Shown here: piece after piece, positions 26,646 through 38,852 of the stretch
How the letters are laid out: the number at the start of each line of letters is the position of its first letter
Numbering within the stretch: the stretch's first letter is position 1
From: Serilophus lunatus
Lineage: Eukaryota; Chordata; Aves; Passeriformes; Eurylaimidae
Length of the DNA: 64,000 bases
Direction of reading: 5' to 3'
Assembly (NCBI GenBank): GCA_013399895.1
Contig: VXBA01003721.1
Coordinates: 54,999-118,998, forward strand
The notes under the pieces: generated by a model
The model's input: only the letters and a program-made list of their open reading frames with translations
What the model was told of the DNA's origin: nothing
Databases searched by the model: none
Translations under genes and position numbers: made by a program

Positions 26646-29089
26646 TGCTTAGCACTGGAATAGTTGCCATATCCTCTTATATGTTAAAGGAAAAACAACA
26701 TCAAGCAATTCACAGTATTCCTAGATTTGTATTTTAATGCAGATGCAACCTTTTTCCTTTATTTCCATCAAAAGAATTCCACCTGCAGATGCAAAAAAAA
26801 AAATTGGACCTGACCGAAATGTTACATAGTTATATTTAAAGGTGTATTATCAGGTTTTAACTTTATTTCAAAGTTTCACTCCAAGTCACTGTTCATCTGT
26901 TCATAACAGCACTACAGAACTCGGAGAATGCTGACTTTCCAGCTTACTGTCAACTGCAGCTACAATTCATCTGCAAAGCAGCTCACAGTGGTCAGGATAC
27001 ACTGCATTTAGAATATTTTTATCTGTTTGCTTGTTTGTTTCCAACTGATTTACTGGATGAGTTATTCAAATTCTGGAGAGAGTGTTTTCTTTTAATGTTT
27101 TAAATTAATATTATTTAGATATTGAAGCAAATGGATTTATTTAACATAGGAAAGCTCATAATCTATCTGAATAATTATGCCTATGTTTTCATGCACATTA
27201 CATACCATACTAAGAGATTTTTTCAGAGCAGTTAATTGTGAATTATTCAATCCAGCAATGAGCTATTTGATTGGAAGCTATATGACCTCACCTACAACTC
27301 TAAAGCTCTTTCCACCAATTACACAAACAAAAGGTAATTTCTTGTTTTGTTTTCAATCCAGACTGGAGAAGTGAATAATGGAGTTAGTAATTTCTGTGTT
27401 TTAAAAAGAAATGCATTAAAAGACATTTTTATAAAGGTCTAAACTACTGATTTTTCAGTGTAGATTTAAAAAACAAGGAAAAGTTTTTCATGGGAGAAAA
27501 TTAGCCACGTAAGTTCTCTGCTACATTGCTGTACAAAGATCCATTATTCAATAGTCCTGCAAAGTACAAAAGACTCTTTTAAGGACTATAATGTCCACAT
27601 AATAAGCAAAATATTGTTTGTACATTATTTTCATAATAGAGGCTTTCGGCAAAGACCTTATATTGATTGCATAACATTTCTAGGTAACTTCTTAAAATGA
27701 AAGTAAAGAAACATAAAATAGTTTAACTTATTAATTGACTCACTTGAAAAAAGAGACAGAAGAAACACCTAAAACATCTGTGGGTACACTTGGGAATGAT
27801 CATCAAAAATAGTGAAATTATTTATTAGTTTGTTACAAAAATATGACTATAAATGCCAAGTAATTTGTTTTTAATGTGAAAAGCACTTAAAAATTCCTGT
27901 ACAGGGAGGAAAGAATTTGAAAATTGTAAAGGCAAATAATCTTTGTATTTATAAGAGCAATAATCAATATTACAAAATTGTAAGTTTTCAGCAGAATTAC
28001 TTACAACAGATAGCTATGGGCAAATAAAAGGTGCAATTCATTTGATAATTTAGGTTGCTTAAGAGCTCCTTCTGTGACTGCAATGGCACTACTCATTACA
28101 ATCTCTCTGGCAGGCACATGACATACCTTCAGTACAGGAGTTGTGTTTGACTTCTGTATGAGCTGTAAGACTGCTCTACATAAGGCATAATCAGAGATTA
28201 AGTTAGTTTCATGAGAACTCTGATTGAAACTCTATGTGAGAGTGACAAAAGAAGTTAATTGTTATACAGTGATTAGTCTTCCAAAGAAGCTTGAAATTGT
28301 CTACCTTTTTTAAAAAAAGTAAATTAAATTTACCATAATGTTAAATATTAAAAAAAGCTCAAAAGAATATATGCTAGAGGACATTCTTGCTTTATCAGAA
28401 AGACAGAACTGACAGTGTACCTCTTTTTATACTTTAAGTTTTATAACTATTGAGCTGAATTTAAACAGTAAAATACATGTGATTATAGTGCATGGATTCC
28501 TGTGATATCTGCATAGATAAGTGATTATTATTACTAGTGTTATATAAGGAGAGTACAAAAATTTGTAAGATCAAAACTGAAAAAGAGTAGTGATTCTAGC
28601 ATCTAAAAACCATATTGCTTTTTCTGTAAAGCTGCTCTTTACAGATTTTCTATTTTCATATAATCTCTTAAAATAATTCTGCATTATAACTATCTATATT
28701 TTACCTTAGTTTTGGCATTTTAATCATCCATGACATCAGATTTTGGTATTATCAAGTATTGCTATGTTAGAAAGGTCTGAAGAAAACTGAGGATGCAAGT
28801 ACATATTTTAACAGGAAGTTCTAAAGTGAAGTATGTCCTTAACTTTAATCGAACACAGAGTCAGCTTGAATTAAAGTTTAGTAGAATTGTGTTCTAGATT
28901 TTATTTGAGTCTTTGCCAGTCTCCTCTATTTTCATCATTTTATAGGTGTTGATTGAATCAGTTATGTCACCATGTGTTTATTCAATTACTGAGTGCTGAG
29001 TAAGCATGAGAAACAACATGTAAGTCCTTTGAATTATTTTTTTTTTTACTCTGGACATTCTAAATTTCATATCAACACATAAAAACACC
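26646..29089. other. AT-rich unique sequence, no confident gene
   Basis: Contains a weak 36-nt splice-flanked stretch on minus (28127-28162, see findings). No recognisable repeat. Confidence 0.5.
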
Positions 29090-29937
29090 TGATGAACAGG
29101 ATGCCATCCAAAGGAAACCTGGACAACCTCAAGTGAACTCATGGGAATCTCATGAGGCTTAATACAACCAAATATAAAGTGCTTCACCTGGGTCAGGGCA
29201 CTCCTCTGTATCAATGCAGGATGGGGATGAACAGATTCGAGAGCAGCCCTGCTGAGTTGGACTTGGTGGTAGATGAGACACTGAACATGAGCTGGCAATG
29301 TGCTCTCACAGCCCATAAAGCCAAATGTGTCCTGGGCTGCATCAAAAAGAGTGCGGCCAGCAGGTTGGAGGAGGTGATTCTGCCCCTCTGCTCTGCTCTG
29401 CTCTGGTGAGACCCCACTTGGAGTGCTACATCCAGTTCTGGGGTCCCCCAGTGCACGAAGGATATAGAACTGTTGAAGCAAGTCCACATGAGAGTCAACA
29501 AGTTGATTAGAAGGACGCAGCACCTCTTCAATGAGGAAAGGCTGAGAGAATTGGTTTTACTCAGTCTGGAGAAGAGAAGGCCTAGAGGTGACCTAAGTGC
29601 AGCCTCCCAGCACCAGAAGGGAGCCTACCAGAAAGATAAAGAGAAACCACCAACAAGAGCATGTGATGACAGGACGAGAGGGAGTGGCTTCAAACTGAAA
29701 AAGAGTATGTTTAGGTTAGATATGAGGAGGAAGTTCTTTGCTGTGAGGGTCATGAGGCACTGGAACAAACTGCCCACAGAAGTTGTGGAGGTCCCACCCC
29801 TGGGTGTGTTCAAGGCCTGCTTGGATTGGGCATTGAGCAACTTGATCTACTGGAAGGTGTGCCTGCCCATGGCAGGTGGGTTGTAACTAGATGATCTTTA
29901 AGGTCTCTTCCAAGACAGACCAGTCTATAATTTTCAA
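29090..29937 (+). mobile_element. CR1 LINE 3' fragment with broken reverse-transcriptase frame
   Basis: A sense CR1 copy covering the C-terminal part of ORF2 and the 3' end. Frame pieces at 29152-29409 and 29473-29886 carry CR1 hallmarks (KYKVLHLGQG, ETLNMSWQCALTAHKA, LGCIKKSAASRLEEVILPLC, then RDRTRG-like and RHWNKLPTEVVE). They lie in different frames, so frameshifts break it. It ends with the 3' block 'actagatgatctttaaggtc' followed by a diverged 'ccagtctataatttt'. About 850 bp, 5'-truncated before the catalytic FADD motif. Open frames on minus here are antisense shadows. Confidence 0.95.
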
Positions 29938-30654
29938 TGAAAATAAACATCCAGTATTAATTAGCTTATTGCTGGAGATAGGAGTTTGGACGGATACAAC
30001 CAGCTTAAATTTGGAAAACAGAAAAGCAACAAAGAATCTCCTGTTGAGTAAGAGATTGAACTGAGTCATGAACTTTCTGTACTTTACCTTTATATAACAG
30101 AAATTTATATATGAATTCTAGAAGATGAAAAGTAAGCTACTGGTCTCAATTAATTTTATCTGACTTAGTATTCTTATTTATATTCCTACATTTTAAGAAG
30201 GTAAATCCAGGCCCAGCAGGCTTTCCTAAATAAACAGAATATTTACAGACATTTAATAATGTTCAAAGTATATAGAACTTTATAGAGAATCATCTTCACC
30301 TGTAGTATTTTAGCCTTTCATTTAAATATGTCTGCTTTACTTTGAAATGTTAATCATACCTTTCATTTTATCACGATACCAAGAATACAAGAATATAACA
30401 GCTCCTAACTAAAAACAAAGCAAAAATGAAATGACCAGTATTTCCACTTCATACTAAAAGAATCTTTTCTTTCTAAGTTAAAGCAATAGTTATGCTTTTA
30501 TATTCTTTCTAAACTTTAACAGTAATGCTTAAATACTGTTTCTGCCATTCATTAAATAATGTTATAAAAAATATTTAGACTGAGAACTGATCTTTCATTA
30601 GCATCAGTAGGAGTGTATAATTTGTTGTCCTGTATGTGCCATGTGATCATGCTA
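29938..30654. other. AT-rich spacer, nothing recognised
   Basis: No gene, repeat or motif supported. Confidence 0.55.
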
Positions 30655-31012
30655 AAGATGATCCATAACCTTGCTGGGCATCAAGGTCAGGCTGACAGGC
30701 CTATAGTTCCCTGGATCCTGCTTCTGGCCCTTCTTGTGCATGGGTGTCACACTGACAAACTTTCAGTAGTCTGGCACCTCCCTGGATAGCCAGGACTGAT
30801 GATAAATGATGGGGAGTGACTTAGTGAGCTCTTCTGTCAGCTCCCCCAGCCCCCATGGATGAATCCTATCAGCTCTCATAGATTTGTGAGCATCCAAATG
30901 GCATGGCAGATCATTTCCTCCACCTGGATTGCAGGCAGTCTTTTCTGGTGTCCATCCCTGTCTACCAGCTCAGGGGGCTGGTTTCCCTGGGGATAACTGG
31001 TATCATTGTTTG
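30655..31012 (-). mobile_element. CR1 LINE internal fragment lacking its 3' end
   Basis: Reverse-complement modules from the middle of CR1 ORF2 are clear: 'atccataaccttgctgggca', 'aggctgacaggcctatagtt', 'tgataaatgatggggagtga' and 'tctaccagctcagggggctg'. Newly inserted CR1 copies keep the 3' end and lose the 5' part. This one has neither end, so a later deletion or rearrangement removed its 3' portion. No intact frame remains. Confidence 0.9.
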
Positions 31013-31080
31013 TAGTGGGTTTAGGAAGCTATTTTTTCTTGTAGTTTGGGGGGAGGAGGGTTGTCTTTTGAAACTTGTTT

Positions 31081-31107
31081 TTATTATTTATTTATTTATT
31101 TATTTTC
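31081..31107. repeat. (TTTA)n microsatellite
   Basis: About six TTTA/TTTAT units. It doubles as the pyrimidine-rich tract of the acceptor-like site ending at 31109, or as an A-rich tail if read on minus. Confidence 0.9.
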
Positions 31108-31109
31108 AG

Positions 31110-31238
31110 GCAAGGACAGTCAGACCTCCATCCTCAAGTGGCTGCGGGGCTGACCCGGCCCAGCCCACACGTGGCTGCAGGGCACCCCCGGGGCCATGCT
31201 CCCGGATGCTGGTGGGCTGGGTCTGTCCCCGTGTGCCT
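31110..31238 (+). other. GC-rich exon-like island of 129 bp
   Basis: A sharply bounded GC-rich, CpG-retaining block in AT-rich DNA. It is preceded by 'atttattttcag' and followed immediately by the consensus donor 'gtaagt' at 31239-31244. The length is 43 codons and two of three plus frames are open. Phase 0 gives a Pro/Gly/Cys/Arg-rich peptide without a recognised domain. Internally, 'gtggctgcggggctgacccg' and 'gtggctgcagggcacccccg' form a degenerate repeat about 32 bp apart. Alternatives: a captured GC-rich retroelement piece (on minus it ends in an AAAT-rich tail) or a minisatellite fragment. A real exon is possible but unproven. Confidence 0.3.
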
Positions 31239-31244
31239 GTAAGT

Positions 31245-32199
31245 TTATTATCCTTGATGACTATATTCTCCCAGTAAAGAATGAACATAAACTTCTTCTA
31301 ATACTTTTGACAGTACTTTTTTCTTGTTGCTTTTTTATTTGCTGAATTCCAACATTAACTATTTTTTTTTTGTTAGTTTTAAGGAATTTTCTGTCAGATC
31401 TGTCTCTTCTTAGAAACTTCATTAGTATTTGATGTACGTAAGAGTGAAATTGATCCACCTCCCTTAACATATAACACAGGTTCTTGACTTTGTCTCCAAG
31501 AAGCTAACTACATCGCAATTTACAGCACTGAGACCAAGAGTCAATAAAACAAGAAAATTAATAAGTACAATTTGCTTTTCTGATTTTTCATGTGCTTCTT
31601 CCAAGTCTCAAAAAAAACCAAACAACAAAACAAGACAAAAACAAACCAGAACCATTTTTTTAAATGTTATGATTTTTTGACCATGACCATTGATGGTATT
31701 TCTAAGTATATTTTTAATACATACTTTTCATTTGAACTGATGAGAACTTTAATGGATTTGTGCTTTTTTCTTGATTAAGAAGCCATAGAAGTGTTCATTA
31801 AAGACTTATTTACCTACACAGCATGCAGAGTAACAGTCATGAGGAAAACTTGTTAAGGAAAGGGTAATACATGGACAGTTCAGCCTGATGTAGCTTTAAT
31901 CCATGTCAGGTGAATTATCTTTCTCGGAAAAATGGTTTACGGAAGTGATGTTTCTGGTATTCAACTCCAAGCATAGGCAAAAACAATTTCTGGATTGGAC
32001 TTCCATCATCTTATCATGCTCACATGCAGACTGGAACTGCTTTCCTATCTTTGATGCTTACATGCTGACACACAAAACACAAACATCTCCAATAGCCTTA
32101 TATCCTGTTCCTCTTTCTGGCTCATCAAGATGAAGGTCCATTGCAAAATATATCCATATTTACAATGTGGATTTTGGCTGCCCCCCAATCCATCTCTTT
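31245..32199. other. Unique sequence, no gene seen
   Basis: No family-bearing frame. Short A- and T-rich tracts only. Confidence 0.5.
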
Positions 32200-32960
32200 C
32201 CCAGGCAGAACAAATCCATCTCATATTCTCCTCACTAAATGTTCCAGCCCCTCACCATTCTGGGGGCCTTCTCTAGAGCTGACAAATTTATCATGTCTTT
32301 CATGTATTGTAAACCCTAAAATTGGATGCAGATGTAGTCTAATGAGTGCTGAACAACCAGCTGTGCTCCTGTTAATGCAACACCAGATGCTGCTAGCTCT
32401 TATTGTTTCCAAGACACACTGATGACCTTCTCTGAGCCTGCTGTGTCCAGGAGCCTTCAAGTACTTTACTACAGAGCTGGGTCCCAGAAGTTGAGTTCCA
32501 AGCCTGGAAATTGCAAACTTTGGTCCATTTGCCTTTATCCGTGTTGAATTTCACAATGTTCCCAGGGCCCTTTCCTTTGTATAGGTCTCTCTGGATAGCA
32601 GTCCTGTATCACCTGCATTTCAAGACTGTCATCCTGTCTTCTCCTCTAGTCACTTCAAAAACAGGAAATAAACAGGATATGTGCCAATATAGACTACCAC
32701 GGAGCTCCATTTGTAACCAGTGCCCTGTAATGTGTCCCATTTGAATCTGAGGATAGAGGCAGTTTTTTACTCGTATAGTACTCCGGATAATACAGACTGG
32801 ATGCAAGGATGTTGTGAGAGACCATGCCAAAAGCCTTGAGAAATTTAAAGTAGAAAAATTCTGCTGCTCTTCCCTCATGCACAGATCTAGCCACTTCATC
32901 ACAGAAGGCAATCAGGCATGTACATGCTATTCCAAATCATCTTCTTCTCATTCATGTGTT
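32200..32960 (-). mobile_element. Very diverged CR1 LINE fragment
   Basis: A reverse-complement CR1 copy recognisable only as scattered modules in the correct order: 'gttccagcccctcaccattc', 'gatgtagtctaatgagtgct', 'ttgaatttcacaatgttccc', 'ggtctctctggatagcagtc' and 'ccatgccaaaagccttgaga', then 'catcacagaaggcaatcagg'. Colinearity over about 750 bp makes the call firm despite heavy substitution. All reading frames are broken. The decay implies a much older insertion than the copies at 38.9 or 48.8 kb. Confidence 0.82.
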
Positions 32961-35299
32961 GCAAAATGGCTTCCACAAACTGATTCTAATACATTGATGT
33001 GATTCTGAATGACAGTGGAAAGACAAGATTGCAATTTCTTAAATCCATACAGGACATAAAAAAGAACCTCTGTGTTATGCTGAAAACATTCAATTGTGAA
33101 TTAAAAGAAAAAAAAAAAACAAAAACAGAGAGATAAAAACTTATTCTACGAGACTGACTAAGCATAGTTGTTAAAAACATACCAAAATCAGATTATAATG
33201 TAGTGATATTAAGATAAGTTTTACCAAGTCTGAGCCTGTTTTAATAATGGGAACAGTGTCAATAAACCTTATATGTGCAACTTTGACATCTGTTTGTAAA
33301 TATAGAACACTAGATTAAAGAATTATTTAAATGCATTATAACCTTCTTAAAAGAAGCAGAGACCAACTTTATTGAATGTTTTATAATTCATTTCATTTTA
33401 TATGCAAAGAACTAGTAATAAGTTTAACTTTGTATGATCACACCTGTAAACATCAGTGATCTGAAAAAGATAAAAAATGAGCCTAGCTGGATTTGGAAAC
33501 TGTGTTCCGCCATTATATTGGGGATACATTTAATTATCAAAAGACACACTTTAGAACAGCAATGCCATATTCAGAAGCTGACATTCAAAAGACCTTTAGC
33601 CATATAAAAATTTAATTTAGAATGGATAAAGACAAGGCCTCTTCCTGTAGATAGCTGAGATCACTGACTATTATACATTTTGCTGCATTTACGCTTTAGA
33701 AATTAGAAATATTAGTATAAATTTAAGAAGAAAATGTCTGAAAACAGTCTCTTTTTTTCTGGTTTAAAGGAAATCAGACACCTTTTACTGAATAAAGGCT
33801 GTCCTTAAAAAAGTGATGACTGACTAGGACATGAAGGTGATCACTCAGGGAAAACATCCGACAAATCTTTTTTCATGTAGCATTTGAGTACTAACTTGAC
33901 ATAACATGAGCTTCTGCATAAGACAGCAAATTGCTTTCAATTCAGTGATGTATAGGTACCAGAACTGAGAAAAAAAAAGCATAATTTTCTAGGTACTCAC
34001 ACCCAGACCAGCTCACCAAATTGCCACAGAACTTTAGGAGAAGCAGCTGAGGAAGGCTTTTCTTTTGATGCAGCAGAGAGAAAAGCTTTAGTTCTGGGTA
34101 CATGTAGACTGATGTCCCAGCTAGCTGAATTTTCCTACTTAATTTTCGTTGGAGAAGATGGCAAGTCTGTTAGCAACCTTGCATTGGTTAATGAAATTGA
34201 TCTTGATAATATGTAGCAGTGAAACCTGCTGCTTCTAGAGTAGACTGCCTGTTGTTGATAATGCATGAAGTAAACTTTGCAGCAAAAACATTGCAACTAG
34301 TGATAAGGATGCCTTCTGGTTACTTTTTGTAATCCTCCAATCACAGAAGTGGAAAACAACTTTCTGTCCTATGAGAAAAGAACACGCTGCCTTCTGTAAT
34401 AATATAATACCATATGTTTCTGCAATGAAGTGGCCATTTTGGGCCATCTTGTCTAGCAACCCAGTGTGTTGTTCTCGTCCTTACCACGACAAATTTTTCC
34501 ATTGTGTTAAAAGTTTTCCCAATTTATCTTACTTCTCAAAATAAATTGCATTCTTATTTACTTGTCTTTAACTGTTTTAGTTCCTCCTTCCCACTTAATC
34601 AAAATGTTGTCTACTTCTACTACAGCAGCACAGGTAACATACAGTGAGAACAGTGTGAACCAGACTAAATGTTGTACAGAATGCAACATGGTGGAAACAA
34701 TTTTCTCCACAAAAGAATAATTAAACATGTGAAGAAATGTATGAGCTGCTTTACTCCTCTGACAAGTCTCTAGATTCTTACAAATTGCAGAAATATACTT
34801 GACAATTTATCTTCCCAAAATGACTTCTGTAATTGGTAAAGAGAAGTATTGTTTTCTGTTCATCTGGGCTTCACTCCAGGGCTTCTGTTCCTTTTCAACC
34901 AAAAAACAGAGTGAATCTGCTTTGGAGATCCTCCTCCCTGATTCCCATAACAACACTTCTCTAAAGGAAATTTTCTCAATGCATGTTTGCAAGTCTTCTC
35001 TAGTGTTGTTAATATTCTAATACTTTTTGTTTTAAAATTCTTATTTTCCTGAAAGATATATATATTTTTTCTGTAAGTGTATTTACTCCATTGCGTCTTT
35101 AAATTTTAGTTGCTAGTAAAATCATACAATATAATTTGCTTAGCAAGCTCACTTCAGAATTCCCATGTTTTCATGGATTTTCCTCCTTTTCAATGAATTT
35201 CTCTATTTTTATTCAACTTATATCAACAAAATTTTAAATTGTTTTTTTTTGAGCTACTGTTCTATTAATTTTGTGTCTTTGATAGCTGCTTGTGATGTC
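32961..35299. other. Unique sequence, no gene seen
   Basis: No coding region or recognisable repeat. An A-rich tract is at 33103-33127. Confidence 0.5.
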
Positions 35300-35569
35300 A
35301 CTGGTTACTAAGTAGCTGATTAGATATGCATGAATATCTGGGTTTTGTAGGCTTTTTTTATGTCATTTTTGGCTGAGTAGCTATTAGAGGAGGAGCTGGA
35401 AGCAATGTTTTCAGCTTTTTCTGATGTCTTATGTTGCTGAGAGTGATGGGATAGCAGCAAGCCACTGTCATTTTCAGCTGCCTGTGACTTCATAATTGGC
35501 ACAGTAGCTAATTTAGTCTTAATGGAATACTGGTTTCTCCAAATGTTGGTTTTCAGTGTACACATCTTT

Positions 35570-35765
35570 CCTGTCCCAGTAGCTGGGACTGAGACCCCAC
35601 TTTCTCTGGTATCTGGCAGTGAGGCACTCACTGATTCTAGTTGCTGGCATTATAGACTGGGAACACCTACACTCCTTGTGTGATTCCAGCAGCTGGCACT
35701 AAATACACTATCTCTGGTCATAGCTGTAGCTGGCATTGAGTCTTTGAAGTACTCACACACATTGG
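35570..35765. repeat. Degenerate tandem block of AGCTGGCAxT-type units
   Basis: Four successive units share a core: 'cagtagctgggactgagacc' (35578), 'tagttgctggcattatagac' (about 35638), 'cagcagctggcactaaatac' (about 35687) and 'tgtagctggcattgagtctt' (about 35724). 'ctttctctggtat' / 'ctatctctggtca' recurs between them. Spacing varies from about 35 to 60 bp. It could be a decayed minisatellite or a retroelement leader. The family is not recognised. Confidence 0.55.
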
Positions 35766-38700
35766 ATAGAGAGGGAGATTATAGAGACAGATTTAAGAGC
35801 AAAATTAATAACACAGGACAGACTATGTTTTGGTTGTTGGCTCCTTCCTCTCTTTGTCATCCCAATCTGAAACACTCTTACAATTTGCACATCCTCATCA
35901 ATTAGTGTAACTAATCAGGTTCTTGTCAATTTGAGAGCATGCACTAGAGAACCCCTCAGCGCATCTCTTCCTCTAGGTTACACATGAAAACAAAGCTCTA
36001 TACTTCAACTAATAGAAATGGCAGAACGTGGCATATATTCTCATAGAGCTCTTCGGCAGTGTAAAAGGATTGTGTGAATGTAGAATAGTCAGTGGATGGA
36101 AATAGATGCCTTATAAAACCCCAAAACAAAACAGTTGGAAAACACCTATTTGTTTAGGCTTTGCTAAAATGAATCTTCCCCAGAAAATATTCAAAGTTTG
36201 CTGCCCTCTACCATTTGATCAATCTGAAACTTCTTCAGGTTTCAAAAATAAGTTCAGTGCCTTAGTTCAATACATTGGATTGCATCCTCTGCCCTATATC
36301 TTGTAATGCAAGTAAGACTAGTTCTATTAAAGAGAAAAAATAGGTTGAGTTTTCCTATTAATTTATTATAAACTTCCATAATTCTTGGATATTCTTTCCA
36401 AATTGGAGAATTTGGTTCAATGCAGCAAGCAACAGTCTTTACAAAAAAAAAATAAAAATATAGCTGTCTGCAGTTATGAAGAGTACAACTACTTTGCAGT
36501 TTGATGTAGCTGAAATACACAGTAAACCTGGACACATTATGGCTTGATGCAGATATTCGCAGAAGATGACAAGGTAAAGCCATCCTAAAAGCCTATTACT
36601 TCATGAAAAATCTTGTATCAGGATCATGCTTCTATTTAGCTTAATTTTGGAGTAGAATTTTTCTGAGAAAGATTTTCTGATACTGTTAGGTTATAATAAG
36701 ATAAAGAATATACTTTCTTATTCTGACAGAATAGTGGAAAGGTATGATTTATGTGGTGGTAACAACTATCGATCACAAAGAGGTTTCTAAATAAGATTCA
36801 TGCTCACAATTTGTAAGGAGTAATAAAAAGACTTCTCATTCCAGCAGCACCATTCTTGTGTTAATTTAAAAAAAAAATCCTAGAAATCTCTGTAAAGTAA
36901 CTACTAACCCTCATTATGAATGGTGCACTGATACCTAGAGGAGTTAATTGCCTTGCCTCAAGAAGTACACTCAGTAACAGAAGTAACATTGATTCAGTTT
37001 TTAACGTACAACTATACTACACTGCTGTCTCTTTCCTGACAGAAAGTCTCCTTTTGAACAAGCTTCCACCTTGTCTGTATTTTGAATATTAAGCATAGTT
37101 CAAACTGAACAAAGGTACTAATGTTACATTTGCAGTATTACATGAAAGAATACCAAGAATCTCTGGAGCTTGACTGCCCACTCTGCTTAATTGAGACTCT
37201 CTAGCTTGACCATTCCAACATAAATTTTCAGCAACATGGATGCCAGCCAAGCTTTACCACTTGACCTTAAAGCCTTTTTTCCTGTTGAGAAATTTAATCA
37301 CAGCTTTTGAATTCAAATTAGGTTCTAGTAAATTCATTAGTAAAAATGCTGTCAATCCTATGTTGACAGTCAAGAGTCTGCATGATATTGCTGTTAAAAG
37401 CTTCGTTTTTGCAGTGTGTTCCTGTTTACATTACTACAGTCCTTTTTCTGCTGTCAGGATTTCCCTTTCATGGGCATCATGTTGTGTGTCCACATAAGTA
37501 GAAGCTGGTGTGCATCTGGCTCTTGCTGTAACATGGATTTGAAACATAAACAGAATACATCTCATCATGAGCCTTGAACTGGTTCTTGATCTACAACTCC
37601 AGTCATGTTTTAATTGTATTATTTTAGAAAAGTAATAGGATGGGCAGAATGGCCACTGATCTAAAAATGTATCTGACAGTTTCAAGGCAGATAATTATGT
37701 GGGTTTTTTTTCCTTTTTGGAGTGCCTATACAGCATTATCTCTCAGAGGAAGATTAAGTTAAAGGATTTATAATTCTTATATTGTACTACTGTAACCAGT
37801 TTGGTAATACAAGGACTGGAATCTATTATAATCTCAGATTCTAAGTAAGTCTGTTTCCTGTATTGGTGATGGCAGTAAAAGGCTTGAATATGTGAGACAT
37901 AAAATACTTTATTATATTTTCAGAGATCTAGTCTTTGAAATACTAACTGCTTTGTATCTTTTAATGGAGAATTTTTCCTATGACTTCCTAACCATAAGGA
38001 AGAACAAAAAAGGTAAACAGTGCATGACATAGAGACAATATTACATTTTAACTGTGGGTAAAAATACTTGAAACTTCTACTGTCATTGTTGAACAAAAGA
38101 CTATCAATTGCTTTTACAGTGTTTCCTGGGTTTTCAGCTCTTTTTCCTCTTTCTACAACATGAAGCAGGTCTGGACTTGGAGCAGCTTCTCAGATAGAGT
38201 TCTATGCTGTAGTTTGCCAATCAGTCTGTACTTCACTGCTGCATGTTCAAAGTGCCTTCAAAGTCAGCATAGTTAATCCTACAAACAGTGTGGTGAGAAA
38301 GAAGTTAAATTTAACTTCTGAAGTACAAAATGTCAGTTTTTTTCTCAGAAGAAAAAGAACAAAATCAGTGTAATAAAGCAGAAAGAATTTTCCAGATCAA
38401 ATATAATTGTTTAGAATCTCATTAGAAGGAAACTACAGAGAACCAGATAGTAAAGAACAAGTAGGACGTACAAGTAATAATTTCTAAGATTGATTGGATT
38501 TGCAAAAAAATGGTTTTGAATCTTTCCACAGACTTATTCTTGCACAAATACTTTTTAATTGTGTTGCAGTATGTAAAAGGAATACTTGTACTAGAGACAA
38601 GACAGGGGAGTCTAAAATCTCTGGCAAGATTGTTATTTCAATGGGTATGAAATTAAACTCATTAAAAAGGAGGAAAATAGAGGACTTTCAAAGCAATGGA

Positions 38701-38852
38701 TTATACTAATTTGAGATCTTTCTATACCTTTTTGTTGGTAAATTGAAGCATATCAGAAAGATATCTAGTATTACTTTAAAGATTTTAACTATGGATTTTA
38801 GGTATGGAAAAATTTCCATACCTTTAGAATATCTATTCTAGTATGAATTACA
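35766..38852. other. Unique sequence, no gene seen
   Basis: No supported coding region. A 109-codon minus frame at 36254-36583 lacks any motif. A possible old SINE-like tail is annotated at 36905-37000. Confidence 0.5.
36905..37000 (+). repeat. Possible ancient MIR-like (CORE-SINE/L2-type) relic
   Basis: The order 'attatgaatggtgcactgat', 'gaggagttaattgccttgcc' and 'aagaagtacactcagtaaca' resembles the common old module 'gaaactgaggcacagagagg ... ttgcccaaggtcacac'. It is short and strongly diverged, so the call is tentative. Confidence 0.35.

Noticed and set aside
28978..29523. 181-codon open frame on minus
   Set aside because: It is antisense to the plus-strand CR1 at 29090-29937. The sense frames carry CR1 motifs and the antisense peptide has none.
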